This document shows, in pieces, positions 11,096 to 21,207 of a DNA stretch of 64,000 nt (position 1 is the first letter of the stretch; every line of letters starts with the position of its first letter). The notes below the pieces were generated by a model, which saw nothing but the letters and a program-made list of their open reading frames with translations, was not told the origin of the DNA and did not search any database. A program made the translations under genes and the position numbers. Source of the DNA: Agelas oroides (taxonomy: Eukaryota > Porifera > Demospongiae > Agelasida > Agelasidae); the NCBI GenBank assembly GCA_949130485.1, contig OX422189.1, forward strand, positions 7,101,620 through 7,165,619. Direction: 5' to 3'.

Positions 11096-12450
11096 ACAGT
11101 GTTGATGTCTGAATCGAGTCTGTTACGTTTAAATTTAATCACTTCCTGTCTGAAATTTGAATGACTGGTGATTATGTGGAACTGCAAGCGGGAGGTCGGA
11201 CAAGAAGTGCATGCACCAGGAAGCTAAAATTGGCACTGTACAAGGGAGAGAAGAGGCTACACACGACCTTGAGCTGACATTTCGACTGAATGCTTCAGTC
11301 GTCATCAAGGCAAAACATTTTTACAATTTCAAGTTGATAACAGAGGACTTTCCACTTATGCAGGAGCCACTTGAAAAGCCACTGAAAGCCAGTGGCGAAG
11401 CCAGGTCACAGACAATGCCCGGGCACCGCATGCGTTTCTGAGAACTTTTAGTGCAGGGACTGTAGACATGCTCAATCCCCTTGAGAAGCCACTGCCGGAA
11501 AGCTACCTGATCACTGAACACACAAATCTGTGCAAGATTTAAGACAAATTTTTATAGAGAATTCTAAAATGGATGTATACTGACAAAATGTAAGGATTTT
11601 GAGATTTCAGATGTCAGATTAAGACACACGTCCAAAGATTTGAACCTTAAGTAGTACAGTACAGAGATTTTCAAGGAGTGAACAGCCCTACAGGATACCC
11701 AGGTCAGAGACACTTCAACCAACGGATATACAGTCGGCTGTCTCTAGCTACGTATCATTCGTGGGTTGGGTTACCACATATCACACACAACCAGTGATCT
11801 ACTTTCAGATCATGAAATGCAGCGGCAGACGTTTCGGTGGAGCGAGAATGATTATTACCGCATGAAACTTACCAGCCGCACAGAATGGCGCAAGACCCAG
11901 CAAAAGTATCGTCGTCAATGTAGCACGCATCGTCCGTCTTCTCATCTTGGCCATGGTTCGTTCACATTGATAGGGTTCTGCACGCGCACGGTCACGTGCT
12001 AAGTCATAAGCTAAACGAAATACTGCAATCTGATTTGCAGGTAGTATAAATCACTTATACGGGCCTCCTGTAATTTCAACTTATGCACAGAACTTGTACT
12101 ATCTGCAACTGAAAATTGCATTATACCATGAAGCACTACAAATATAGCAACCTGTTCTCATACAGTTTGCGTACTGTTTAGCAATCCATCCTCCCATATT
12201 AAACTTTAATCTCACATTAGTATGGCTGGAAGATAAATATCTGAACCCAGGCTTTTTGTTCCAGATTTCGTCTCACAGCTTCCAACTTTTCTCTAAAATT
12301 GCAAGACAAATCCAGAACAGAAAGCCTGGATTCAAGGCTACTAGAGAACACAACTACATTACCCTCGCCTTCACCACTCATTCATTACTCAAATCTAGTG
12401 TCCCAAGGCTGAGAAGATGAGAAATACATCATCATTGATGAACTGAGTAG
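11096..12450. other. Intergenic DNA downstream of NOP16; one dispersed-repeat fragment
   Basis: 11270-11400 carries the 'tttcgactgaatgcttcagtcgtcat ... ggagccacttgaaaagccactgaaag' repeat also seen at 13435, 24512, 25480 and 27500. A plus-strand frame at 11766-12002 is basic but unrecognised. I see no supported gene. Confidence 0.5.
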
Positions 12451-14314
12451 CTATGCACTATCAGGTTCATGCAGCAGTGATACGTGCGCCGAAACATGAA
12501 ATTCATGACATTTCTTCATCAACTGGTTCTCCGTCAACTGGTTATAGTTTCTCTTGTCTCTGACCATTTTCTACAATAAACAAACAAACAAACAAAATAA
12601 ACACAAACAAGAATGCACAGTTATGCTATTCATTACTTTTATGTTCCTTCAAAACATTAACTACTCTTCCCATAGCACTGTGAAACAACACTGAAAGCGT
12701 TAGTATTTGGTTATTACTGTTCCATTAGTGAGAGTGAGTGAAGTTTGTATTAGGTCCCACAACATTCTTCTCAAGCACAGCTTCCATAGACGTAACATGA
12801 AAGGGTGGTCCCAAAACTGTATATAGTAACTAAGTATATACCGTAGACTCTGGTTAATAAGCGCATGCGCTTATAAGTGTAAGTGGTAAGCAAATATGCT
12901 CCTAATAGAGGATATGCGCTTAATAAGGGATGCAATGAAAGCTACGCCCTACATGTGGGTACGAGTGCGCAGTAGATCGTTAGACACGTTCACCTGGCAA
13001 GTATCGACGTAAAATCAGGAGGCTCCATCCTCCTTGAAGAGACCATGATTCGCAGCCATTGTGTATTCAAGGAGATATGCGGGGGCTGTACGCATCACGG
13101 CGTACGGGAGAAATTTTACTAGTGGCTTGTGACTTTGTGCTAGCCAGAAGGGGGAAAAACCTGTGTAGCTCTTCTTACTTCAGGATGACCATCGAGTGTG
13201 CTGGGTGTTCTTGATGCCATGCTTTTCACTCGACCTCTTACCGCCATCGTGTACTCTATTTAATGCACCATGCTTAATAAATGATGGCGTGTACCAGGAA
13301 GGAAGCATGCGCCTAATAAATAATATGCGCCTAATAGCAAGGTGTGCCTAACAACCAGAGTTTACGGTACTTTGCTAAAACACCAACTTCGGTTTTGGAA
13401 AGAAAGGTTCTGATACCAAACTGAAATCGGAAGAAATTGAACGCTCCAGTCGTCACCAGGGCGAAAGTGAAGAACGTGTGAACAAACACCACCATGCACC
13501 ACTAAAGATACACACATTCACTGCCATTAATGTTTGTTCACTCTTTCTTCACTCTCACCCTGATGATGATGGAAGCATTCAGTTGCAACAACATCGGCAA
13601 AATTTTTTACAATTCCATAATCTTATGAAAATAGCCCCACCCTCGAAAATAAGCCCAACCCCCTTTTTGAATGAAGTTGTTGCAAAGGGTGCACTCTGCC
13701 CTCAAAAGTACACCTATTCATGCTGCAGTACATGCGGTTATATTGAAGCACTGAAGAAGCAGCACTGTGCAAGGGGACGGACTAACAAATCAAGGCAGCA
13801 AGTGCATGACAAAAGAAGCATTGCAGAATCACTGCATGTGTACATAACTAGAGCTACACTAACTGCGTGTGAAATGCGCATAATTTCAAGAGAAATATCA
13901 ACTCTCAAAAATACGCCCACCCCCCTTTCGAGAGATACATGCAGTTGGTAACAGAAAACCTTTATGCAGGAGCAAACTGAGAAGCTACTGAAGATTTTCT
14001 AGTATATTATAATACGTAGGTTCTTCCATTTGTGAAGATGACATACCTTGTAGTCAGAGCCATGACTTCTGATTAAATCTGCAATAAACTTTGCCTCACT
14101 GGACGACATCTGATGTGCCTTTCTTCCTGCCTTCTGGGAAGACAGCTCCTTCATTTCTAATGGAGGGAGGGGTTGGGTTGGATAGTTTACATGGTAAGCG
14201 TAGTGACATCACCCCTGACCAACCTTGGATGATTTTTCCAGACTTAGAGGATTCCTCTTTCTCTCTTGTCTCCCACTTGTAGTCACTGACATTCCCAAAC
14301 TCCTGTGTATATAG

Positions 14315-14355
<41 letters not shown>

Positions 14356-17339
14356 AGGGGAAGGACACAAGTAAGTCGGACCAGAAGGTATTCACAATCA
14401 AGTAACTTGTTATTGGCACATCTTCAACTAATTATTGATTGACACATCTTCTTCATTAGTTGAAAATCTTGTGGAACCTGACCTTCTTCTGTGATACTGG
14501 ACGTACGGCTGGCTGCCCATCTATTAAACTAGTCCATGGTGATGAAATGTACATGTAACACTCACCATAGACTAATTGACCAACTATACTAGCCCTACAA
14601 GCAAGGTGTGCCTTAGTCTCAGTTCCAGACCCAGAACCAATTCCAGTGTGATGCTGGATACTATAATCAGAAACGGAACTGGTCTAGTGTGCATCTGGCA
14701 GTTTTGAGTATGACAGAAAACTTCAAATCTCCAGTGATTATTTCACTGTCACTTCTGTGAGAGCAGTTGGGCCAGATGCTTAGCCATCGTCACTGTTTAC
14801 AAGATACTGATACCTAGGGTTGCTAAGGACGGCTAGAGAACAAGACCTGGTGTGTCTATACCCTCGTTCCCAGGTCCCGCCCAGCTTTCCATCGCTTGCA
14901 GTACGGAAAGCGGGGAGAGCCTGGTATCTTTTCTCACGTGAGCATGACATAATCGGAAAATGGCGAACATTTGCAGAACTAACAGGCTGTGTTTCACGTA
15001 TTTTCAACCAACTATACGCTCAACGCTTGGTGTGTATGACAGTCGGCCCCTGATAGCTAGATACGTGAGGTAATTAACCTCGTACCTTGGCTCTTTTTGC
15101 TGTTCTGGGTCCAGTGCTCCCACGCACAATTAAACCCCTTCAACCATCCTTTCTATCCTGACGTCACTCACGTGAGAAAAGATATCAGGCCCTTTCCCTC
15201 TTTTCCGTACTGAAAGTGACTGAAAGCTGGGCGGGGCCTGGGAACAAGACCTGGTATGTCTACTGATTGCAAGCAGGTTTTGAAATTCAGAGACAGAGGT
15301 CACACATAAGCAGATGACAACAAGTCAGCCTCACCACTCCACTGATTTCATGTCCGATTCAAGGTGTGTGGTTGCTAGGCAACAAACAGGCAGGGTCTTT
15401 TGATACAGCTGTTCCAACATGCATCAGACTAGCCTCGTTTCCAGGCCGGTGTACGGAGGCCATGGAATTTCGTGATTAAGCACATGCACAAACAGCTGAA
15501 ACCTGGCCATTTCTTCTCCTTCTCTTCAAGCTTGGGAATGAGGCTAACAGCAGACCTTAATTACGTACAACATTGTGATTAAGTATGCCATTTGCAGGCT
15601 AATTTAAGTATTTTGCAATCTTGTCCTCATAATTACAAGTATACTAGGAAGAAGCTTCAGCATCATGGGGCGAGCCTGAGCAAGCAGCACATTGTTATAT
15701 GTCGTGGCACACAAACCATGAATAGCAACAGGGTTTGTGACTGTCTGCTGTCAGTCAGGGCAGCTACTATGGCTACACATGCATGGACTAAGCTAGAACA
15801 CATGCATGGACTAAGCAAACCGTGAGCTGAATTTCTTGAGCGTAGTTTGTACATGGCCCTTACCTGAAGCAACTTCAACCACCAATGATGCATACCGTCT
15901 GTAAGTATAGTCTGCCGTGAAGTCTGGCTGTCATGCATGGTAGATAGCCTATTAAAAAAAACATACACAAGCTGCCATGCGTGCTTCAACTTCAGTCGTC
16001 TTCGCTCCGCGGGGTCGCCGATGCTGCAGTAGCCCTTCACTGGCCTCACATGCTTCGACCTTCGTGAAGTATTGGAATGCGCTCATTTGAAATTTATGGT
16101 AAGTGGTTGGTCCAATCAAGCAAGCAAGCATAGATACACACGCGTGCGTATTGCAGTAACACTAATGTGCTTTGTCCCTCCCTCAGTGCTTTGTACAAAG
16201 TGGATAATATTGTGATCAGTTTTTATGCAATAGAGGGCGTGCATGTATGTCATCGCATTGTAGCAACGGTTGCTACGATGTGATGATGTGCATGCACGCC
16301 CTCCGCACTATAAGTACTTACAAAGTGTACAATACTCAACTACAACAATAAAGATCCCACTATCTAAAAAACTTACCTGCTCCCCTTCCTCCTCCTTCAC
16401 TGTTCTGAGAGGGACAGTGGCATTGGCATCAAAAGCGAGTCCCAGGGATGAAAGATTTTGCCTGAGTGTTTTCCTGGGGTTCCAACTCTCTCTCACCGAC
16501 TTCCTGTGGAGGTTTTATCTATTCAATGTCCACCGGTTGCATGCGAGACTACCATAGAGGGTGTGTGTTTGACATCATCACTACCATAAGGCCTAGTCTC
16601 CCAAGCCACACCCTTCGCAGAGAGAGGAAGGGTCTGGTCACGCTGCAACCATCGAGTTGTTGCCATGGCAGAAACTTGCTATGACCAATGAGATCCGCGC
16701 TCTTCGTAGATTGTACCCATTGTCATGGAGTAGCAATTATGTCACAACACGTTTAGTGGATGTCAGCATCTTATTACCTAACGTTCGATAGTTGCGCCCC
16801 TGAGTGACAGCCCATTAGCTGTAGCATGACCAGACCCTTCCTCTCTCTGTGAAGGCCAGATTCACTGTTTTGCATCAGCCATGCACTTACTCGATTTACG
16901 TGCAAGTAGGCGGTCAATATTCATTATTCGTTACTAGCAAACACTATACACGCTCAGCAGCTCTACAGCACTACACCATTATAGGTGGGTGTATCACCGT
17001 TTGGAAGGCAATAATAACTGTGAGGCAGCATGTCTCAATGGAGACAGGTGCTGGCGCAAAACCAGTTTGATTGGTTTCACCCTATCAACTTAATGGCATG
17101 ACATAAAGGCATACTTTCTAATGATACAATCAGTAGCTTTATATCTGGTCATCACAGATGCATAGTAGCATACCTGTGACTAGAAACCAAATTCATCAAT
17201 CGTATAGATCTAGAAAACTAGTTCAGACTTACAGCTCAAACTTGACCTTCGGTTGGTACTTCTTCTTCAGCTTCTTGGCGGATTGGGTTGTGTTTATCTG
17301 AGCTTTTCTGCGGGACTTTCGACGTCGCACGTTCGACAT
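12451..17339 (-). CDS. NOP16: NOP16 nucleolar protein, complete, five exons
   Basis: NOP16 is a nucleolar factor of 60S ribosomal subunit assembly. Exons in coding order are 17339-17233, 16503-16377, 15927-15864, 14156-14047 and 12570-12451. They sum to 528 nt, or 175 residues plus stop, close to the 178 of human NOP16. Junction phases (2, 0, 1, 0) agree and all junctions are GT-AG. The N-terminus is strongly basic (RRRKSRRK, KKLKKKY). Exon 2 has the family block SWNPRKTLRQNLSSLGLAFD followed by VPLR. Exon 3 has YASLVVEVAS. Exon 4 ends in IADLIRSHGSDYK and exon 5 starts KMVRDKRNYNQLT, matching the family pattern 'HG-DYK.MARD-KN--Q-T'. The 64-nt exon 3 was placed by splice phase and is the least certain. 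Introns contain several inverted-repeat elements. The ATG at 17339 is the only in-frame start. Confidence 0.9.
12838..13373. mobile_element. Inverted-repeat DNA element with 'taccgta..ctctggtt' ends, in NOP16 intron 4
   Basis: Left end 'taccgtagactctggttaataagcgc' is inverted at the right end as 'gcctaacaaccagagtttacggta'. Sub-repeats 'gcgcctaataa' and 'gcgcttaataa' occur near both ends. About 535 bp, without a recognisable protein. Confidence 0.75.
14318..14353. repeat. (TG)n microsatellite
   Basis: About 18 uninterrupted TG units in NOP16 intron 3, followed by 'gaggggaagg'. Confidence 0.95.
14852..15262. mobile_element. Inverted-repeat element of the 'cctcgttcccagg' group
   Basis: Left arm 'ccctcgttcccaggtcccgcccagctttcc ... 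gcctggtatcttttctcacgtgag' is inverted on the right as 'ctcacgtgagaaaagatatcaggcc ... gctgggcggggcctgggaacaagac'. Arms are about 90 bp around a non-repeated core. It lies within NOP16 intron 3. Confidence 0.8.
15430..15548. mobile_element. Short element of the 'cctcgttcccagg' group
   Basis: Begins 'ctagcctcgtttccaggcc' and ends 'cttgggaatgaggctaa', which are inverted ends of the same group as 14852-15262. Confidence 0.6.
16233..16303. repeat. 71-bp near-perfect hairpin in NOP16 intron 2
   Basis: Arms of about 35 nt: 'gagggcgtgcatgtatgtca...' against '...tgtgcatgcacgccctc', with the centre at 'gcaac/ggttgc'. There is essentially no loop. It lies 74 bp past the donor of NOP16 exon 2. Confidence 0.85.
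16590..16855. mobile_element. Inverted-repeat element in NOP16 intron 1
   Basis: 'cttcgcagagagaggaagggtctggtca' (near 16612) is repeated inverted as 'tgaccagacccttcctctctctgtgaag' (16827-16853). The interior is 180 bp with no open frame of note. Confidence 0.75.
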
Positions 17340-18782
17340 GATCGTAGGGTGTGTACTAAATAGAATGTCACATCATCCTAGTCTCGTTCCCAAATTCTCG
17401 TTCCCAGATTCCTTGTTTGCGGAGCGTCTGCAGAACGAGACAGATTAGGATACATGTATTCGTAGTGTGAGAATAAGGTATCTCAATTCCCACTCTGTTG
17501 AAGTTGACAAGTGAGGATAGTTTGATGAAAATGGGATGAACCTGCATGGACCGAACAAATTGAGACTTTTATGGGTTGGGATAATATTGCTTTGTGCACT
17601 GCTGACTCGTACGATCTGTTTCAAGCTGCAATGCTGACCTCTACATTTTCAAGCCGGCATCTTGTGAAAATTATTCAGCTGTAAGGATAATAATTTAGCA
17701 AAAAATCAGTGAAATGCACAAATAAGTAGCTAACATTTGAAATGGAAGACTCTTCCTTGCATTTGCTTGCTTCAACATAACAAAGATTTGCACGGCATTA
17801 GGCTACATTTGTTTCTGCTTCCTGTCATGCTTCTTTGTCTAAGACACTGTCAGAAACTTCACTTTATCTTCTCTCCTGTTCCAATTAAACAACAGTCAGT
17901 TCCACTGAAAAGATCGGAGGCTAATTATTAACCCAAGACAGGTCATCTTATTTGCACGTTCAGGATTCATCCAGATCCAGGCAATGGCCTACCTTGTTTT
18001 ACCATGGTTTATGATTACATTCCTTGCTTGCTCAGGGGTATCAGTTAGGCTGTAAATCGGATTTATAATTGTTGTTGTGTCAGGCGAGGGGTGGAACTCC
18101 GGCTATATTCATGCAAGTTTATTGGATGAACTATGAATGTACAGTCATGTGTTAAACTCTGGCCAGTAGCAGTTTGTATTTGTATTCATGCCTCATTGAG
18201 TGCACAGAAAATCTAGCTGCCCTGCAAAGGTGGGAGGTGATAGCTAGCTATGGATCTGCCACTTAGGCCCTGTAACTATAACTCGGATGACTCAGCTTGT
18301 GTAAAAGGCTCCTTTCTTGTGGATTTTGGCTTCATTCTAGAGCCTTAAGGAATCCCTCTATTGCAGTACATAGATAGCTACTAGCTATATGATAACGTGT
18401 ACAGATACTACGGACATGCACTCAGCTTTCTAATTGATAGTTATACACTGTGTTGTAGGAGTGTCATCTGCGAGACTAGTATTGAGCATGCATTGTGTTG
18501 TGCCTCGTTCCCAGGTCTTCCATGCAGTATTTGATATTTTTTTTATTTTTATTTTTTTGTATGCAAATACAGATGATGTTAGAAGTGACCATTGACTTGG
18601 GTCCATCCAGATCCAAGCTGTACAGCTATATCCACCTCTTTTAGGGCTACCTACATCCTTCACCCACTCAAAGTTTCACGCAGTAGTAGAACATGAATGT
18701 AGTTGCAAATCAAATTCATTTTGTTATTGCTAGCACTACCCATCCCACTGCCTTCCACAACCGTCCTATGAACACAACAAAC
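17340..18782. other. Intergenic DNA upstream of NOP16
   Basis: Probably contains the NOP16 promoter near 17340. A 'ctagtctcgttccca' fragment lies near 17380-17450 and another 'cctcgttcccagg' fragment near 18505. No gene is recognised. Confidence 0.5.
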
Positions 18783-18925
18783 ACAAAGCATAGTTGGCAA
18801 AATGGCACAAGATGTAGGGATGGTGTGAAATTGTTGTGGTGTCATTCCCATCTAGTTTGGTTGGTTTTTGAGGGTTCCATCCCTACATGCACTTGTTTTC
18901 ATTCAGAAAACTTTTTTGTGACTTT
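18783..18925 (+). mobile_element. Dispersed element, family M3, solo copy
   Basis: Runs from 'ttggcaaaatggcacaagatgtagggatgg' through 'ggttggtttttgagg' and 'ccatccctacatgcacttgtttt' to 'aacttttttgtgact'. It matches 63302-63438 directly and 62689-62893 in inverse. It is uninterrupted at the site where the 62.8-kb copy carries an insertion. Confidence 0.8.
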
Positions 18926-19524
18926 TGCTATAGCTGTTCCGTAGCTATTGATCCTGGGCAGTGTTTGTGGACACTGGGCGCACAAAGAAATGCATTATCC
19001 CTAACTTGCACGGCCATGGCCAAGGGCCAGCATCTGAGGTGACCCATTTTGAGTTGATCAACTTCAAATTTTCCAGCCGGTGTACAATTGTATGTAATTA
19101 ACACAGTTGAAAGCATTTCTCAAGGAGTGTCTGTGAAGCTAAACACTTGGTACACTCAGTGATCTAGCTACATCCACTTGATTGTTGATGGAGTTTTGAT
19201 CAATTGAAGAGAGATTAGGGATTTATAGTCAAGGCAAGGAAAAATCCCTCCAGTAGTAGTCCAGTGAATATAATTTAGTATCCCAATGTTGATAATCACC
19301 GAAATATAAAACTAGTGAATCAACAACATGGAATAGTCAGTAAAAATAGGTCGGCAAGTTGCATGTACAAAGCGATAAACTGCAGAGTCCGGCCTACTAG
19401 CTACCAGGTAAGTAATCAGCTACATGCATGTTCAGACACCTGCAATTCAGGTAACCACTAGGTAGTCAAATAACACTATGAACGCATTTCATGTAGCTAT
19501 GTATGTAGTGTAGTTCATAATGTG
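18926..19524. other. Region downstream of the MACPF gene
   Basis: AT-rich, without a supported open frame. It should hold the 3' untranslated region of the minus-strand MACPF gene. Confidence 0.4.
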
Positions 19525-20902
19525 TTAGGTATCATAGTATATGTACTCTGACTTCAGAGTGTATTTTGTGGGCAGAATACCGGCATTAGGATCAGTGGTG
19601 TGTGATGGCCACAGGGCATTATGGGGTAATTGCCCAAGAGTGAGGTCACATTTTGCAAAAGTGCCATGATCCCTCCAAATATTAGACTTATTCTCGGCAA
19701 AGTTGCATTCTTCAACGAGTGACTTGTGTACCATCACTATACCCTCAGCTTCTTCCTCAGTTGGCTTTCCCTGATTGGACACTTTGAATCGACAGATAGC
19801 ACCAAGGGCAACAAATCCAGGCGGACCTAGAGGCAACCAACAGCTGTAATTCTTCCACACATTTTTTGAACGCCTGTCATTCCATACAGGTAGCCAATCG
19901 ACTGGTTTACATAGGGCACCATATTGGTCAGAGATCTCTTTAATCACTAAAACTTTATTGTTATTTCCACAATGGCCCACATACTTCCAGGTAGTGAAAT
20001 CAGATGGTTTGTACAGATCCAAAGTTTGACGTGCACCAGATCCAGCAGAAGTGGCAAACTTGGAGCCTTCGATGTACTTGGCCAAGACGATCCTCTTCTT
20101 TTCAATGTTGAGGGCACGTTTCTTGATGTAAGCATCAAAGCCTTCCTTTAGCTTATCCTTGTATGCGGGAAACACTTCCCAAATCGGGACAAGGCCATCA
20201 TTATGAGTGAAATCCATGAGTGCGGGTTTCTGCTCCACTGACCCTTGCCATTGTTCCAAGTCCCTAGGAGCATATGCAGGGTCACCTCCAATTACTTTAA
20301 CTCGACGCTTTACGATTGATTGCTCTTTTTCCACCGTTTTGGATACATCCGCGCTACCTTGTGCTGAAACAACGGCACCATAAGCGGCTCCCATTTTAAG
20401 CTCAACATTGCGAGTTGAGTTTTCATAAAATTTGCTCACCACGAGGTTATCCACCCACCGTCCACCAATGTCAATTCCCATCACGACACATCCACCATAA
20501 TTCTCGATCAGCCACTTTCCATCCCTAGTCTCGAAGTCCTTCAACACATCAGGATAAACGTACTCGGTAGCACTGGTTTGTAATTTCCACGTTTCGTAAC
20601 GCATGCATAACTGAATTGAAAAAAAGCCGCTCTCCTTGATAGCTAATTCTGATGACTCAAAAGCTGATGTTATAGACCCAGAGAACAACTGTTCGTACGA
20701 ACCTGAAATTTCCACCCTCGCCGAGAGGCTACGCTTGACCCGTTACGGAGAAGAAGTCAGTACTCCTGTTGTCTAGTTGACGAATATACTTTTTAGGAAC
20801 CTGGCTGAGGTCGAATATCCTCTGCTTGACGCTAACAGCGTTTGCGTATTCTCCGCAGACATCGTAGCCACACCCCAGGAATCGGTGTGCTAAGTCTTCC
20901 AT
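19525..20902 (-). CDS. MACPF-domain protein with Vps62-like C-terminal domain; one frameshift
   Basis: MACPF proteins (perforin, complement C6-C9, apextrin-like) insert into membranes as oligomeric pores or act as non-lytic relatives. The N-terminal frame starts at the ATG at 20902 and runs 57 codons to a TAG at 20731-20729. The main frame is open from about 20750 and gives some 400 residues to the stop at 19525. Together they would form a single-exon protein of about 460 residues. Seen in the main frame are the MACPF core (YGGCVVMGIDIGGRW, then WQGSV and LVPIWEVFP) and, over the last 160 residues, a Vps62/DUF946-like module with 'WLPVWND', 'CWLPLGPPGFVALG' and 'VHKSLV'. No signal peptide is visible. 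The frame changes near 20730 by what looks like one extra base; it could be an assembly error, a real disabling mutation or an unrecognised tiny intron. MFS gene A ends about 300 bp upstream on the same strand. Confidence 0.8.
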
Positions 20903-21207
20903 TTTTAGGCGGTGTGATATAGCGCCTGAGTGGAGCTTGTATTTCGTATACGTCGTTCCGTGCTAATCTCGGAACCAGACCAGTCTAGTTCCGTATCGGC
21001 TTAGCTGCCCATTTTGGTGACCATAGTTGAGGCTATTTCATAATCAGTTATACTGGCGCTACATAGATGCAAGCTTAACAGCAATAGGAAACATGTCTGT
21101 GGCTTGGTTTGGACTGGCGGTGGTTATTCCTGTAGTAAGTTAGTTAGCAATAAGAATCTATCAATAAATCTAACTAAATTAATAATTCATCTTGTTCATT
21201 TGAAGTC

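Noticed and set aside
13478-13951. 157-codon plus-strand frame opposite NOP16 intron 4
   Set aside because: Low-complexity and repeat content ('aatacgcccacccccctttt' words), no recognisable family.
14096-14419. 107-codon minus-strand frame over NOP16 exon 4
   Set aside because: It uses another frame than the NOP16 exon and includes the TG repeat translated as TH repeats.
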